Origin: Chloroflexi bacterium RBG_19FT_COMBO_48_23
GTDB lineage: Bacteria > Chloroflexota > Dehalococcoidia > GIF9 > UBA5620
Length of the DNA: 6,125 nucleotides
Direction: 5' to 3'
Assembly: GCA_001795315.1 (NCBI GenBank)
Contig: MGOH01000055.1
Location: 6,760-12,884, forward strand
The notes below the pieces were generated by a model. The model had not been told where the DNA came from. It made no database searches and saw only the letters and a list, made by a program, of their open reading frames with translations. Both the position numbers and the translations under genes were made by a program. Below, piece after piece: positions 1 through 5,526 of this stretch; position 1 is the stretch's first letter; each line of letters starts with the position of its first letter.

Positions 1-225
1 CCCAAACTCCTCCTCCAACGCTTTCACTAAATTGGCTAGCTCCAAGACGGTCATGCTCTTTACTGCAGCTATAATTTCTTCATTTGCCATAGCTTTAGCT
101 CCTGCCGACGAAGTTTCCTTAGCCTTAGATTGCTTCTTCGCCTTTGGTTCTTCAACCTTCTCTCCCTCTGGTTGTTCGACCTTCTCTTCCTCTGGCTGTT
201 CGGACTGAACTTTTTCCTCTGACAT
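1..225 (-). CDS. rplL: Ribosomal protein L7/L12, N-terminally extended, 3' end outside window
   Basis: L12 forms the flexible ribosomal stalk with L10 and recruits translation GTPases such as EF-Tu. The 75 visible codons end inside the N-terminal dimerisation domain; the C-terminal factor-binding domain is beyond the left edge. The canonical L12 start (MANEEII..., then [16 protein letters not shown]) is at residue 46, coded from 90. Upstream and in the same frame is a 45-residue tail starting at ATG 225: octapeptide repeats of the type E-x-E-K-V-E-x-P (residues 3-27), then a Lys-rich stretch (28-36). ATG 225 has a strong SD (GGAGG, 5-nt spacing) inside the end of rplJ, whose stop lies 1 nt upstream, so translation is probably coupled. 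ATG 90 also has a good SD. The longer start is annotated because its SD and position fit; the shorter form may be made as well or instead. Family assignment is sure; the start is not. Confidence 0.9.
   Translation of the reverse strand, partial: MSEEKVQSEQPEEEKVEQPEGEKVEEPKAKKQSKAKETSSAGAKAMANEEIIAAVKSMTVLELANLVKALEEEFG
88..103 (-). promoter_or_regulatory. Second in-frame rplL start with its own Shine-Dalgarno
   Basis: On the minus strand AGGAG (99-103) lies 8 nt before ATG (88-90), which opens the canonical L12 sequence MANEEII. This is good spacing for initiation inside the extended rplL frame. It could yield a standard-length L12 with or without the extended form. AGGAG here also codes part of Ala-Gly-Ala, so chance cannot be excluded. 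Confidence 0.55.
146..220 (-). repeat. In-frame tandem repeat, 24+24+27 bp, in the rplL 5' extension
   Basis: Three degenerate units (146-169, 170-193, 194-220) each begin GGTT or GGCT and end with CCTCT on the plus strand. Read on the minus strand they code [17 protein letters not shown] and EGEKVEEP. The first two plus-strand units differ at only a few bases. Unit lengths are multiples of three, so the frame is kept. Confidence 0.8.
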
Positions 226-226
226 T

Positions 227-751
227 TTATCCTCCTTCAACTTGTTTCATTCTTGCCTGCATAACATTTAAAAGACCGTGTAAAGGTGCACTTAAAACAT
301 TATGCAAAGCTTGCAGCGGGGCATTCAACTGCCACACTAATCTAGCAATCATGACATCCTTCGGCGGCATAGTAGCCAGATTAGCGATATCCTCAGCGGT
401 AAGCAGCTTATCGCCCATAATACCGCCCTTGATTTGCAACACCGAGCTCGCAGAGCGAATATGCTCCCTCAAAACCTGAGCTGGCTTAACCACATCATCG
501 TAGCCAAAAGCCATAGCCACAGGACCAGTCAGCAATATCTCTAACTGTTTTTTGCCAGCTTTCTCGGCAGCAAACCGCGTTAGAGTATTTTTTATCACCC
601 GATACTCTACACCCATATCGGTCAAACGCCGACGCAACTGTACCATTTCTTTCGCCGTGAGCCCACGATAATCCGTAGCTACAGCAATGGTACATCGAGA
701 CAGGCTACCAGCTAGCTCGTCTATCATTTGTTCTTTTTTCTCTTTTAACAT
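227..751 (-). CDS. rplJ: 50S ribosomal protein L10
   Basis: L10 anchors L12 dimers to 23S rRNA at the stalk base and, as an L10-L12 complex, is a known autogenous repressor of its own mRNA. The 174-aa product has the family length. It shows the N-terminal 23S-binding domain ([10 protein letters not shown] at 27-36, IKNTL at 53-57) and a C-terminal amphipathic helix from about 134 to 172 that carries the L12 binding sites. The frame stays open to 829, but ATG 751 is chosen because AGGAG (759-763) sits 7 nt upstream and [10 protein letters not shown] is a normal L10 N-terminus; the longer reading would run through the leader terminator. rplL follows after 1 nt. A structured leader with a terminator precedes the gene. 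Confidence 0.96.
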   Translation of the reverse strand: MLKEKKEQMIDELAGSLSRCTIAVATDYRGLTAKEMVQLRRRLTDMGVEYRVIKNTLTRFAAEKAGKKQLEILLTGPVAMAFGYDDVVKPAQVLREHIRSASSVLQIKGGIMGDKLLTAEDIANLATMPPKDVMIARLVWQLNAPLQALHNVLSAPLHGLLNVMQARMKQVEGG

Positions 752-763
752 TGTCACACTCCT

Positions 764-797
764 AAAAAATAAAAAATCCTTGTGCCACGACACAAGG
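764..797 (-). terminator. Intrinsic terminator/attenuator in the rplJ leader
   Basis: On the minus strand CCTTGTG pairs perfectly with CACAAGG (7 bp, loop TCGTGG; plus 778-797), followed by A, six T, A, six T (764-776). It lies just before the rplJ SD, so transcripts ending here would lack rplJ and rplL. In Bacillus subtilis the L10-L12 complex is known to control rplJL by attenuation at a leader terminator; the same role here is inferred. Confidence 0.85.
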
Positions 798-799
798 AC

Positions 800-896
800 A
801 TTAGACCGAGTTCCGAAAACTCGTCGCAACGCACCTCGGCAGGCACACTTTTAAGCCCTACGGCACCTGCTATCATGGGCACAACAGAAGTCTAAT
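800..896 (-). ncRNA. L10 leader-like autoregulatory mRNA structure
   Basis: This lies in the 174-nt gap between rplA and rplJ. The ends pair (ATTAGAC 800-806 with GTCTAAT 890-896, 7 bp), closing a multi-arm structure. One arm is a perfect 6-bp hairpin (CGAGTT 807-812, AACTCG 818-823). The other pairs GCAGG with CCTGC (839-843 and 866-870) and contains, on the minus strand, CCTGCCGAGGTGC plus a CTTAA element, resembling from memory the conserved core of the L10-leader family (L10-L12 kink-turn site). It sits directly upstream of the terminator. Exact folding was judged by eye. Confidence 0.75.
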
Positions 897-925
897 ATTC
901 AATTCCTAAAGAGCTCAGGCCAAAA

Positions 926-1627
926 TCACGCCAACAGGGGCCTAAGGTCAAGCCTGATACCAGGCCCCATGGTAGTTGTCAAAAAAGCACTTTTGATATA
1001 TTGCCCCTTAGCCCCACTGGGTTTAGCCTTCACTACAGCTTCCACCAGCGCGGTTAAGTTCTCCAGTAGTTTGGCCTCATCAAAGCTGGCTTTACCTATA
1101 GGCACGTGAATAATCGCCGTCCTATCCAGCCGGAATTCCACCCGGCCTTTGCGAGCTTCGGCAATAGCTCTAGGCAAATCTTCAGCCGCTACCACTGTAC
1201 CTGACTTAGGATTAGGCATCAAGCCTTTGCGCCCCAGTATTTTACCCAGCTTACCAACCTTACCCATCATATCCGGAGTAGCTATACTCACATCAAAATC
1301 AAGCCAGCCATCTTCAATCTTCTTAACAAAGTCATCACTGCCAACATAATCAGCCCCCGCCTCTTCAGCGGCTCTGGCTCCTTCACCCTGAACAAAGACG
1401 AGAATACGAACTTTCTTACCTAAGCCGTTAGGTAAAAGAGCTATTCCTCGCACTTGCTGGTCAGCACTTCTAGGGTCAACTCCCATCCTTAAGTGCATCT
1501 CTACAGTCTCATCAAAGCCTGCAAAGGCAGCTTTCTTAGCCAGTTCGACAGCCTCACCAGGCGTATATGCATTCTCTCTACTGACCAGCTTGGTTGCTTC
1601 TTTGTATTTCTTTCCTTTTGTTACCAT
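926..1627 (-). CDS. rplA: 50S ribosomal protein L1
   Basis: L1 forms the mobile stalk near the ribosomal E site, moves deacylated tRNA, and in many bacteria represses translation of the L11-L1 mRNA. The 233 residues match the family length. Signature segments are [14 protein letters not shown] (132-145) in the inserted domain and the C-terminal [20 protein letters not shown] (202-221). The start is ATG 1627, with GGAG about 6 nt upstream overlapping the end of rplK; the gap to rplK is 3 nt, so translation is probably coupled. After its stop comes the L10 leader with no clear promoter, so rplJ is likely read through from here. Nothing is unusual in the protein. Confidence 0.97.
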   Translation of the reverse strand: MVTKGKKYKEATKLVSRENAYTPGEAVELAKKAAFAGFDETVEMHLRMGVDPRSADQQVRGIALLPNGLGKKVRILVFVQGEGARAAEEAGADYVGSDDFVKKIEDGWLDFDVSIATPDMMGKVGKLGKILGRKGLMPNPKSGTVVAAEDLPRAIAEARKGRVEFRLDRTAIIHVPIGKASFDEAKLLENLTALVEAVVKAKPSGAKGQYIKSAFLTTTMGPGIRLDLRPLLA

Positions 1628-1630
1628 AGT

Positions 1631-2053
1631 TTACTCCACGTCAATTCCCATGCTTCGAGCGGTGCCTTCGATAATCCGTGCTGCTCCTTCAAGGTCTACC
1701 GCATTTAAGTCTTTCATTTTAACCCGGGCAATTTCATTAATCTTCTCGCGAGGCAGTACACCCACTTTTTGCTGCCCGGCAGTGCTGCTAGCTTTCTCAA
1801 TACTTAAGGCTTTTTTCAATAGGTCGGATGCCGGCGGCGTTTTAGTAATGAAAGTGAATGACCTGTCCTCATATACAGTTATCTCCACAGGGACAATAGA
1901 CCCTGCCTGTGAGCTAGTCTGTTCGTTATAGTCCTTGCAGAAAGCCATAATATTGACGCCATGCTGACCCAAAGCCGGACCAACCGGCGGGGCCGGGGTA
2001 GCCTTGCCTGCCTCAATCTGAAGTTTAATGATAGCTTTAACCTTTTTCGCCAT
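1631..2053 (-). CDS. rplK: 50S ribosomal protein L11
   Basis: L11 binds the GTPase-associated region of 23S rRNA and takes part in factor binding and, in many bacteria, in the RelA stringent response. The 140-aa product shows the hallmark N-terminal segment [19 protein letters not shown] (22-40), whose prolines face thiopeptide antibiotics in known structures, and a C-terminal rRNA-binding domain from about 70 ([11 protein letters not shown], then a final helical region). ATG 2053 directly abuts the nusG stop (TAAATG), with AGAGG about 6 nt upstream inside nusG, so coupling with nusG is expected. rplA follows after 3 nt. The intact loop prolines give no hint of the changes known for thiostrepton resistance. 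Confidence 0.97.
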   Translation of the reverse strand: MAKKVKAIIKLQIEAGKATPAPPVGPALGQHGVNIMAFCKDYNEQTSSQAGSIVPVEITVYEDRSFTFITKTPPASDLLKKALSIEKASSTAGQQKVGVLPREKINEIARVKMKDLNAVDLEGAARIIEGTARSMGIDVE

Positions 2054-2584
2054 TTACAACCTCTGCACCTGCAAAAAATCAAGTTCCACAGATGTCTCTC
2101 GCCCGAAAAGAGTCAACATTACTTTTACCTTCCCTTTCGCCACGTTTATCTCATCAACCACCCCAACGAAGTCATTAAAGGGGCCGTCAACCACTCGGAC
2201 GCTTTCACCTTTTCTAAAACCCACTTTGACCTGAGGGGAACCTTCAGCTCTCTTTAAGATAGCATGCACCTCATCTTCAGACAGAGGCGTTGGTTTGTTA
2301 CCGCTACCGACAAAGCCGGTTATACCAGGTGTATTACGCACCACATTCCAACTGTCATCATCCATCTGCATCTGCACTAAAACATAGCCGGGGAAGACCT
2401 TCTTGGACACCGTGCGCCGCTGTCCACCTCTGATCTCAATTTCCTCTTCTTTAGGTATTTCTATCTTGAATATCTTGTCCTCAGCATCCATAAACTTAAT
2501 TCGCTGTTCCAGAGCCCTCTGGACACGATCTTCATAGCCAGAGTAGGTGTGCACAATATACCACCGTTTATTGCCGTTCTTCAC
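2054..2584 (-). CDS. nusG: Transcription elongation/antitermination factor NusG
   Basis: NusG binds RNA polymerase through its NGN domain and contacts ribosomal S10 or Rho through its KOW domain, linking transcription to translation and termination. From GTG 2584 the protein is 176 aa: NGN domain about 6-112 (WYIVHTYSGYED at 8-19, FPGYVLVQM at 64-72, NTPGITGFVG at 84-93) and a KOW domain about 122-175 (VVDGPFNDFVGVV at 131-143). GTG 2584 is preferred because GGGAG lies 8 nt upstream and the gene then begins 4 nt after the secE stop. GTG 2599, five codons earlier, has no SD and would overlap secE by 11 nt. It has no large insert between the domains, unlike some phyla. Confidence 0.96.
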   Translation of the reverse strand: MKNGNKRWYIVHTYSGYEDRVQRALEQRIKFMDAEDKIFKIEIPKEEEIEIRGGQRRTVSKKVFPGYVLVQMQMDDDSWNVVRNTPGITGFVGSGNKPTPLSEDEVHAILKRAEGSPQVKVGFRKGESVRVVDGPFNDFVGVVDEINVAKGKVKVMLTLFGRETSVELDFLQVQRL

Positions 2585-2588
2585 AACC

Positions 2589-2816
2589 CTAACTCCCACC
2601 TAAGAGCACTTTAGCAACCAACTCGGAAAAACCATAATCAAGCGCCCCCAGAAAGAGCCCAACCAAAACACATACAATGATAACCATGATCGTCAGGCGC
2701 ACAGTGTCTCGCCTTGACGGCCAGGTTACCTTCCTCAACTCACCTATAATTTCACCAATAAAGGCAAAACGAGACCTTTTCTTGGCGACGATTTGAGGCT
2801 GACTCTTCTTGGTCAA
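2589..2816 (-). CDS. secE: Preprotein translocase subunit SecE (TTG start)
   Basis: SecE is the small essential membrane clamp around SecY in the Sec channel. The 75-aa product is the short single-span form: a basic N-terminus, the conserved cytoplasmic amphipathic segment ELRKVTWPSRRDT (26-38), one hydrophobic span at about 41-61 (LTIMVIIVCVLVGLFLGAL) and a short tail. No ATG or GTG is available upstream of the conserved segment; TTG 2816, 3 nt after the rpmG stop, is the only sensible start. GGGAGA lies about 11 nt upstream inside rpmG, so the SD is weak and translation probably depends on coupling with rpmG. The downstream neighbour is nusG, the usual partner. Confidence 0.94.
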   Translation of the reverse strand: MTKKSQPQIVAKKRSRFAFIGEIIGELRKVTWPSRRDTVRLTIMVIIVCVLVGLFLGALDYGFSELVAKVLLGGS

Positions 2817-2819
2817 GGA

Positions 2820-2987
2820 TTACTTAGTCTCCCGATGGAGCGTGTGAATACGGCAACGAGGGCAGTATCTACTCAATTCCAACCGCTGAGGGTCATTCTT
2901 CTTATTCTTATCAGTGGTATATGTTCTCTCCTGGCACTGAGTGCACGCCAGATGAATGACACCACGCGACTCACCTTTTTTAGCCAT
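2820..2987 (-). CDS. rpmG: 50S ribosomal protein L33
   Basis: This small gene was found by translating the gap between tuf and secE. It codes 55 aa beginning [18 protein letters not shown]. Two zinc-ribbon pairs are present, C15-x-x-C18 and C42-x-x-C45, so this is the zinc-binding (C+) form of L33, a large-subunit protein near the E site. A Lys/Asn-rich strand ([15 protein letters not shown]) and the end [12 protein letters not shown] are typical. The start is ATG 2987, 2 nt after the tuf stop and without a clear SD, which suggests coupling to tuf; the stop is TAA at 2820-2822. L33 just upstream of secE-nusG is a common bacterial arrangement. Confidence 0.95.
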   Translation of the reverse strand: MAKKGESRGVIHLACTQCQERTYTTDKNKKNDPQRLELSRYCPRCRIHTLHRETK

Positions 2988-2989
2988 GA

Positions 2990-4189
2990 TTATTCAATAA
3001 TCTTACCGATGACACCAGCTCCGACGGTCCTGCCACCCTCTCGAATGGCAAAACGTAGTCCTGTTTCCAAAGCTACCGGATAAATAAGCTTTATGGTCAT
3101 TTTTATGTTATCGCCGGGCATGACCATCTCTACCCCTTTAGGCAACTCCGCAATCCCGGTAATATCAAGAGTTCTAATGTAGAACTGAGGCTTATAGCCA
3201 TTAAAGAACGGGGTATGCCGGCCACCTTCTTCCTTTGTTAATACATAGACCTCAGCCTCGAAGTGGGTATGTGGTGTAATCGAGCCCGGTGCTGCTAGAA
3301 CCTGACCTCTCTCCACATCCTCACGCTCTATGCCCCTGAGCAAGCAGCCCACAGCGTCCCCAGGCTCTCCTGACTCCAGGGTCTTGTGGAACATCTCCAC
3401 TCCAGTTACCACAGTCTTCCGTGTGTCCTTTATGCCCACTATTTCGATCTCGTCACCTGTCTTAACTATACCTCGCTCCACCCTACCAGTGACTACAGTG
3501 CCACGCCCCTTGATACCAAATACATCCTCTACCGGCATCAAGAAAGGCTTGTCTTTAGGTCTTACCGGCAGCGGCACCCATTCATCTACAGTATCCGCCA
3601 ACTGCAAAATTTTACCGCACCACTCGCACTCTCGCTTGCCACAACCACATTCCAGCGCCTTAAGAGCACTTACCCGAACGATAGGAGTTTTATCTCCTGG
3701 AAATTTCTGTTTGGACAGAAGGTCTCTAACTTCAAGTTCAACAAGGTCCAGCAACTCGGGGTCATCCATCATATCTACTTTATTCAATGCCACCAGTATG
3801 CTGGGCACCTCTACCTGTCGAGCCAGAAGAATATGCTCACGTGTCTGAGGCATAGGCCCATCGGGAGCGCTAACTACCAGTATTGCCCCATCCATCTGAG
3901 CTGCACCAGTAATCATATTCTTAATATAGTCAGCATGCCCCGGGCAATCTACGTGAGCGTAGTGCCGTTTTTCAGTCTCATATTCAATATGAGCAATAGC
4001 GATTGTCAAGCCACGAGCCTTCTCCTCAGGTGCATTATCTATGGAATCGAAGGCACGAAATTCAGTACCCCCTTGCTTAGATAGGCATAGAGTAATCGCC
4101 GAAGTCAAAGTCGTCTTACCGTGATCAACGTGGCCTATCGTTCCCACATTGAGATGCGGTTTAGTACGCTGAAAGACCTTCTTTGCCAT
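2990..4189 (-). CDS. tuf: Elongation factor Tu with a four-cysteine insert
   Basis: EF-Tu is the GTPase that delivers aminoacyl-tRNA to the ribosomal A site. The protein is 399 aa, slightly longer than the E. coli form. The GTPase domain (1 to about 205) has G1 GHVDHGKT (19-26), the switch I region EEKARGLTI (55-63), G3 DCPGH (81-85) with the catalytic-type His85, G4 NKVD (136-139) and G5 SALKALE (174-180). The two beta-barrel domains follow, with [14 protein letters not shown] (about 227-240), [15 protein letters not shown] and the end [17 protein letters not shown]. Oddity: directly after G5 is C181-x-C183-x4-C188-x2-C191, where E. coli has a shorter Cys-free GDAEWEAK. The start is ATG 4189 with AAGGAGG (4199-4205) 9 nt upstream. 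A tRNA-Thr gene ends 24 nt upstream and rpmG starts 2 nt downstream. Confidence 0.98.
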   Translation of the reverse strand: MAKKVFQRTKPHLNVGTIGHVDHGKTTLTSAITLCLSKQGGTEFRAFDSIDNAPEEKARGLTIAIAHIEYETEKRHYAHVDCPGHADYIKNMITGAAQMDGAILVVSAPDGPMPQTREHILLARQVEVPSILVALNKVDMMDDPELLDLVELEVRDLLSKQKFPGDKTPIVRVSALKALECGCGKRECEWCGKILQLADTVDEWVPLPVRPKDKPFLMPVEDVFGIKGRGTVVTGRVERGIVKTGDEIEIVGIKDTRKTVVTGVEMFHKTLESGEPGDAVGCLLRGIEREDVERGQVLAAPGSITPHTHFEAEVYVLTKEEGGRHTPFFNGYKPQFYIRTLDITGIAELPKGVEMVMPGDNIKMTIKLIYPVALETGLRFAIREGGRTVGAGVIGKIIE

Positions 4190-4213
4190 TTTAAGAAACC
4201 TCCTTCTTTACAC

Positions 4214-4286
4214 AGCCCACAACCAGATTCGAACTGGTGACCCCGTTCTTACCAAGAACGTGCTCTACCTACTGAGCTATGTGGGC
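4214..4286 (-). tRNA. tRNA-Thr(GGU)
   Basis: The cloverleaf is complete on the minus strand: acceptor GCCCACA/TGTGGGC, anticodon loop TTGGTAA closed by a 5-bp stem, anticodon GGT (plus 4251-4253), and T arm with TTCGAAT. The discriminator is U and no CCA is encoded. It is the last tRNA before tuf, as in the E. coli thrT-tufB order. Confidence 0.97.
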
Positions 4287-4318
4287 AAACTTTCCAATAT
4301 TATACAATATAGCCTTAA

Positions 4319-4346
4319 ATTATACACTATTTTATTAAAGTCGCAA
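4319..4346 (-). promoter_or_regulatory. Possible internal promoter for tRNA-Thr(GGU)-tuf
   Basis: On the minus strand TTGCGA (4341-4346), a 16-bp spacer and TATAAT (4319-4324) lie in the AT-rich 71-nt gap between tRNA-Tyr and tRNA-Thr(GGU). A second TATAAT (4299-4304) follows closer to the tRNA but has no good -35. It could give extra transcription of tuf and the genes behind it. Confidence 0.5.
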
Positions 4347-4357
4347 ACTCTCTGGGA

Positions 4358-4443
4358 TGGTGGAGGGGGTAGGATTCGAACCTACGTAGCCTACAGGCGG
4401 CAGATTTACAGTCTGCTCCGATTGTCCACTCCGGCACCCCTCC
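4358..4443 (-). tRNA. tRNA-Tyr(GUA)
   Basis: Class II tRNA with a long variable arm, as in bacterial tRNA-Tyr. Acceptor GGAGGGG/CCCCTCC, anticodon loop CTGTAAA with GTA (plus 4407-4409), T loop TTCGAAT, discriminator A and an encoded CCA (4358-4360). It lies 20 nt from tRNA-Thr(UGU) in the same direction. Confidence 0.97.
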
Positions 4444-4463
4444 CGACCTAAACCTAAAGTCAA

Positions 4464-4536
4464 AGCCCGAGAGGGGAGTCGAACCCACTAACCTACCGAT
4501 TACAAGTCGGTTGCGCTACCATTGCGCCACTCGGGC
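4464..4536 (-). tRNA. tRNA-Thr(UGU)
   Basis: Acceptor GCCCGAG/CTCGGGC, anticodon loop CTTGTAA in a 5-bp stem, anticodon TGT (plus 4502-4504), T loop TTCGACT, discriminator U and no encoded CCA. The T stem (GTGGG against CCCCT) has a G-U pair next to a U-C mismatch. It is the first gene of the leftward transcript. Confidence 0.95.
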
Positions 4537-4586
4537 AATTGAACAAACCTTTCGGCCAACCCCACCCAAACAAACCACGGGGTGTT

Positions 4587-4615
4587 AGTATAGAAAAAGC
4601 CCTAGCAAAAGTCAA
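4587..4615 (-). promoter_or_regulatory. Main promoter of the tRNA-tuf-ribosomal protein operon
   Basis: On the minus strand TTGACT (4610-4615), an exact 17-bp spacer and TATACT (4587-4592) form a near-consensus sigma70-type promoter. Transcription would start near 4579-4580, about 43 nt before tRNA-Thr(UGU). No closer promoter is seen for that tRNA. Confidence 0.82.
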
Positions 4616-4634
4616 GGAAGTTTTATGAGGCATA

Positions 4635-4661
4635 CAACACCCCTGTAAAAGGGGGCTGTTG
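4635..4661. repeat. Imperfect inverted repeat between divergent promoters
   Basis: CAACACCCC (4635-4643) pairs with GGGG-C-TGTTG (4652-4661), 9 bp with one bulged C and a short A-rich loop. It lies outside both predicted transcripts and has no T tract, so a terminator role is unlikely. Its right arm overlaps the -35 box of the rightward promoter; a protein site or DNA cruciform is possible. Confidence 0.55.
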
Positions 4662-4687
4662 CATTAACAATGCGCCATTGTTATAAT
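4659..4687 (+). promoter_or_regulatory. Promoter of the 151-aa protein gene and tRNA-Arg
   Basis: TTGCAT (4659-4664), a 17-bp spacer and a perfect TATAAT (4682-4687). The predicted start near 4694 lies about 100 nt before the chosen ATG at 4796, and it rules out the ATG at 4670 for this transcript. A TTGACA at 4691-4696 has only a poor -10 partner (TAAGAG). Confidence 0.75.
4665..4683. promoter_or_regulatory. Palindromic operator candidate inside the promoter spacer
   Basis: TAACAATGCGCCATTGTTA has perfect 8-bp arms around a 3-bp centre. It fills the spacer from directly after the -35 box to the first bases of the -10 box, where a bound repressor dimer would block RNA polymerase. The regulator is unknown, and none is coded in the visible genes. 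Confidence 0.5.
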
Positions 4688-4795
4688 TATTTGACAGGCG
4701 GGGTAGTACTCAGTAAGAGGAAACTAGACGGCGAGTGGCAAATTACGCCCGTGCGTAAGTTTAGGTCCGCCAGAATATGGAGGAAGGTTACGAAG

Positions 4796-5251
4796 ATGGC
4801 AAGAAAGCCTCGGAGAGCTGTCGTCCGGCATATCATCAAGAACCTACTCGATTCAGAGATACCTGAGATACAAGCTATGGCCAATAACCTGGCTGAGCAG
4901 ATTAAAGAGTTGGGGGAGCAAAGCTCTAGACTCCAAAAATATGTTGCTCAGATTGAAAACATGGCAACAGAAGAAGAGAACGCTCTGGCTGAAGGCCAAA
5001 TCGCCGAGTTACTCAAGAATTTAGATAGTACGTTAGGCGAGCTTAGAAAAAGGTCAAACAAAGGCTTGCCTGCTAAGCCGGAGGCTTTAGCCTTAGCTTC
5101 ACCTTCAACAAAAAGAGCTGTTATTGCAAAGGAACCTGAAGAAGAGGCAGAGGAGATAGAAGAACCGGAGGAGACAACGCCTGGACAGGGAATGCAACTG
5201 CAAAGGGTAATTACGCCAGAGGGGTACGTAATCAAGAAGGTACGGTACTAA
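4796..5251 (+). CDS. Unrecognised coiled-coil, acidic-tract protein (151 aa)
   Basis: I do not recognise a family. From ATG 4796 the product starts with a basic segment (MARKPRRAVVRH), then has a helical, heptad-like stretch at about 20-86 (AEQIKELGEQSSRLQKYVAQ, later AELLKNLDSTLGELRKR) suggesting a coiled coil. A Pro/Ala-rich linker follows (about 90-112), then an acidic tract EPEEEAEEIEEPEE (113-126) and a conserved-looking end RVITPEGYVIKKVRY. There is no signal peptide, membrane span or cysteine, so a cytoplasmic oligomeric or scaffold protein is plausible. The frame is open upstream to ATG 4670, but that lies before the -10 box. ATG 4796 has GGAGG (4779-4783) at a longish 12 nt; in-frame GTG 4751 lacks an SD. 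tRNA-Arg(CCU) begins 12 nt after the stop with no terminator between, so they probably share a transcript. Coding is supported by the promoter, SD and biased composition; the start is uncertain. Confidence 0.72.
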   Translation: MARKPRRAVVRHIIKNLLDSEIPEIQAMANNLAEQIKELGEQSSRLQKYVAQIENMATEEENALAEGQIAELLKNLDSTLGELRKRSNKGLPAKPEALALASPSTKRAVIAKEPEEEAEEIEEPEETTPGQGMQLQRVITPEGYVIKKVRY

Positions 5252-5263
5252 GCCGAGTTTGCT

Positions 5264-5337
5264 GCCCCTGTAGCTCAGATGGATAGAGCAGCGGTTTCCT
5301 AAACCGCGTGTCGGGCGTTCGAATCGCCCCAGGGGTA
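5264..5337 (+). tRNA. tRNA-Arg(CCU)
   Basis: Acceptor GCCCCTG/CAGGGGT (G1-U72 wobble), anticodon loop TTCCTAA in a 5-bp stem, anticodon CCT (5298-5300), T arm GGGCG-TTCGAAT-CGCCC, discriminator A and no encoded CCA. It reads the AGG codon. It is probably cotranscribed with the upstream 151-aa gene; only four T follow it. Confidence 0.96.
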
Positions 5338-5349
5338 CTTTTAAGCTAA

Positions 5350-5378
5350 AATTCACCAGCCGGAACAGCCAGTGAATT
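5350..5378. repeat. Short inverted repeat after tRNA-Arg
   Basis: AATTCAC (5350-5356) and GTGAATT (5372-5378) form 7-bp arms around a 15-nt loop. No T tract follows. It may be a 3' processing or stability hairpin, or chance. The rest of 5338-5435 shows no gene. Confidence 0.35.
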
Positions 5379-5435
5379 ATGCGATAGCACCATCGGGGTG
5401 ACTCGCCTGGAAACATCAACACGCTCAAAAATACG

Positions 5436-5464
5436 TTGAATTTCCCCACTTTTTTCTCTATAAT
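5436..5464 (+). promoter_or_regulatory. Promoter of the tRNA cluster Trp-Leu-Gly-Cys-Leu
   Basis: TTGAAT (5436-5441), a 17-bp spacer and TATAAT (5459-5464). The predicted start near 5471 gives a leader of about 55 nt before tRNA-Trp. Confidence 0.75.
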
Positions 5465-5526
5465 GTCTTCGCAATTGGTCAGCATATTAACAACATAACT
5501 CGATTTGTTCTCGAATTCTGTAGCGT

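Noticed and set aside
752..829. 26-residue N-terminal extension of L10
   Set aside because: It would translate the leader terminator; ATG 751 has AGGAG and gives the standard L10 N-terminus.
860..925. Separate promoter for rplJ in the rplA-rplJ gap
   Set aside because: TTGAAT near 897-902 on the minus strand has no acceptable -10 at 16-18 bp; read-through from rplA is simpler.
3330..4084. Long plus-strand open frames (172 and 232 aa) opposite tuf
   Set aside because: They lie antisense to a clearly coding EF-Tu gene, have unlike-protein composition and no SD or promoter; they are shadows of tuf codon use.
4691..4719. TTGACA with TAAGAG as a second rightward promoter
   Set aside because: The -35 is perfect but the -10 is poor, and TTGCAT-17-TATAAT just upstream is better.
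4670..4795. ATG 4670 as start of the 151-aa gene
   Set aside because: It lies upstream of the -10 box at 4682-4687 and has no SD; the extra residues look non-protein-like.
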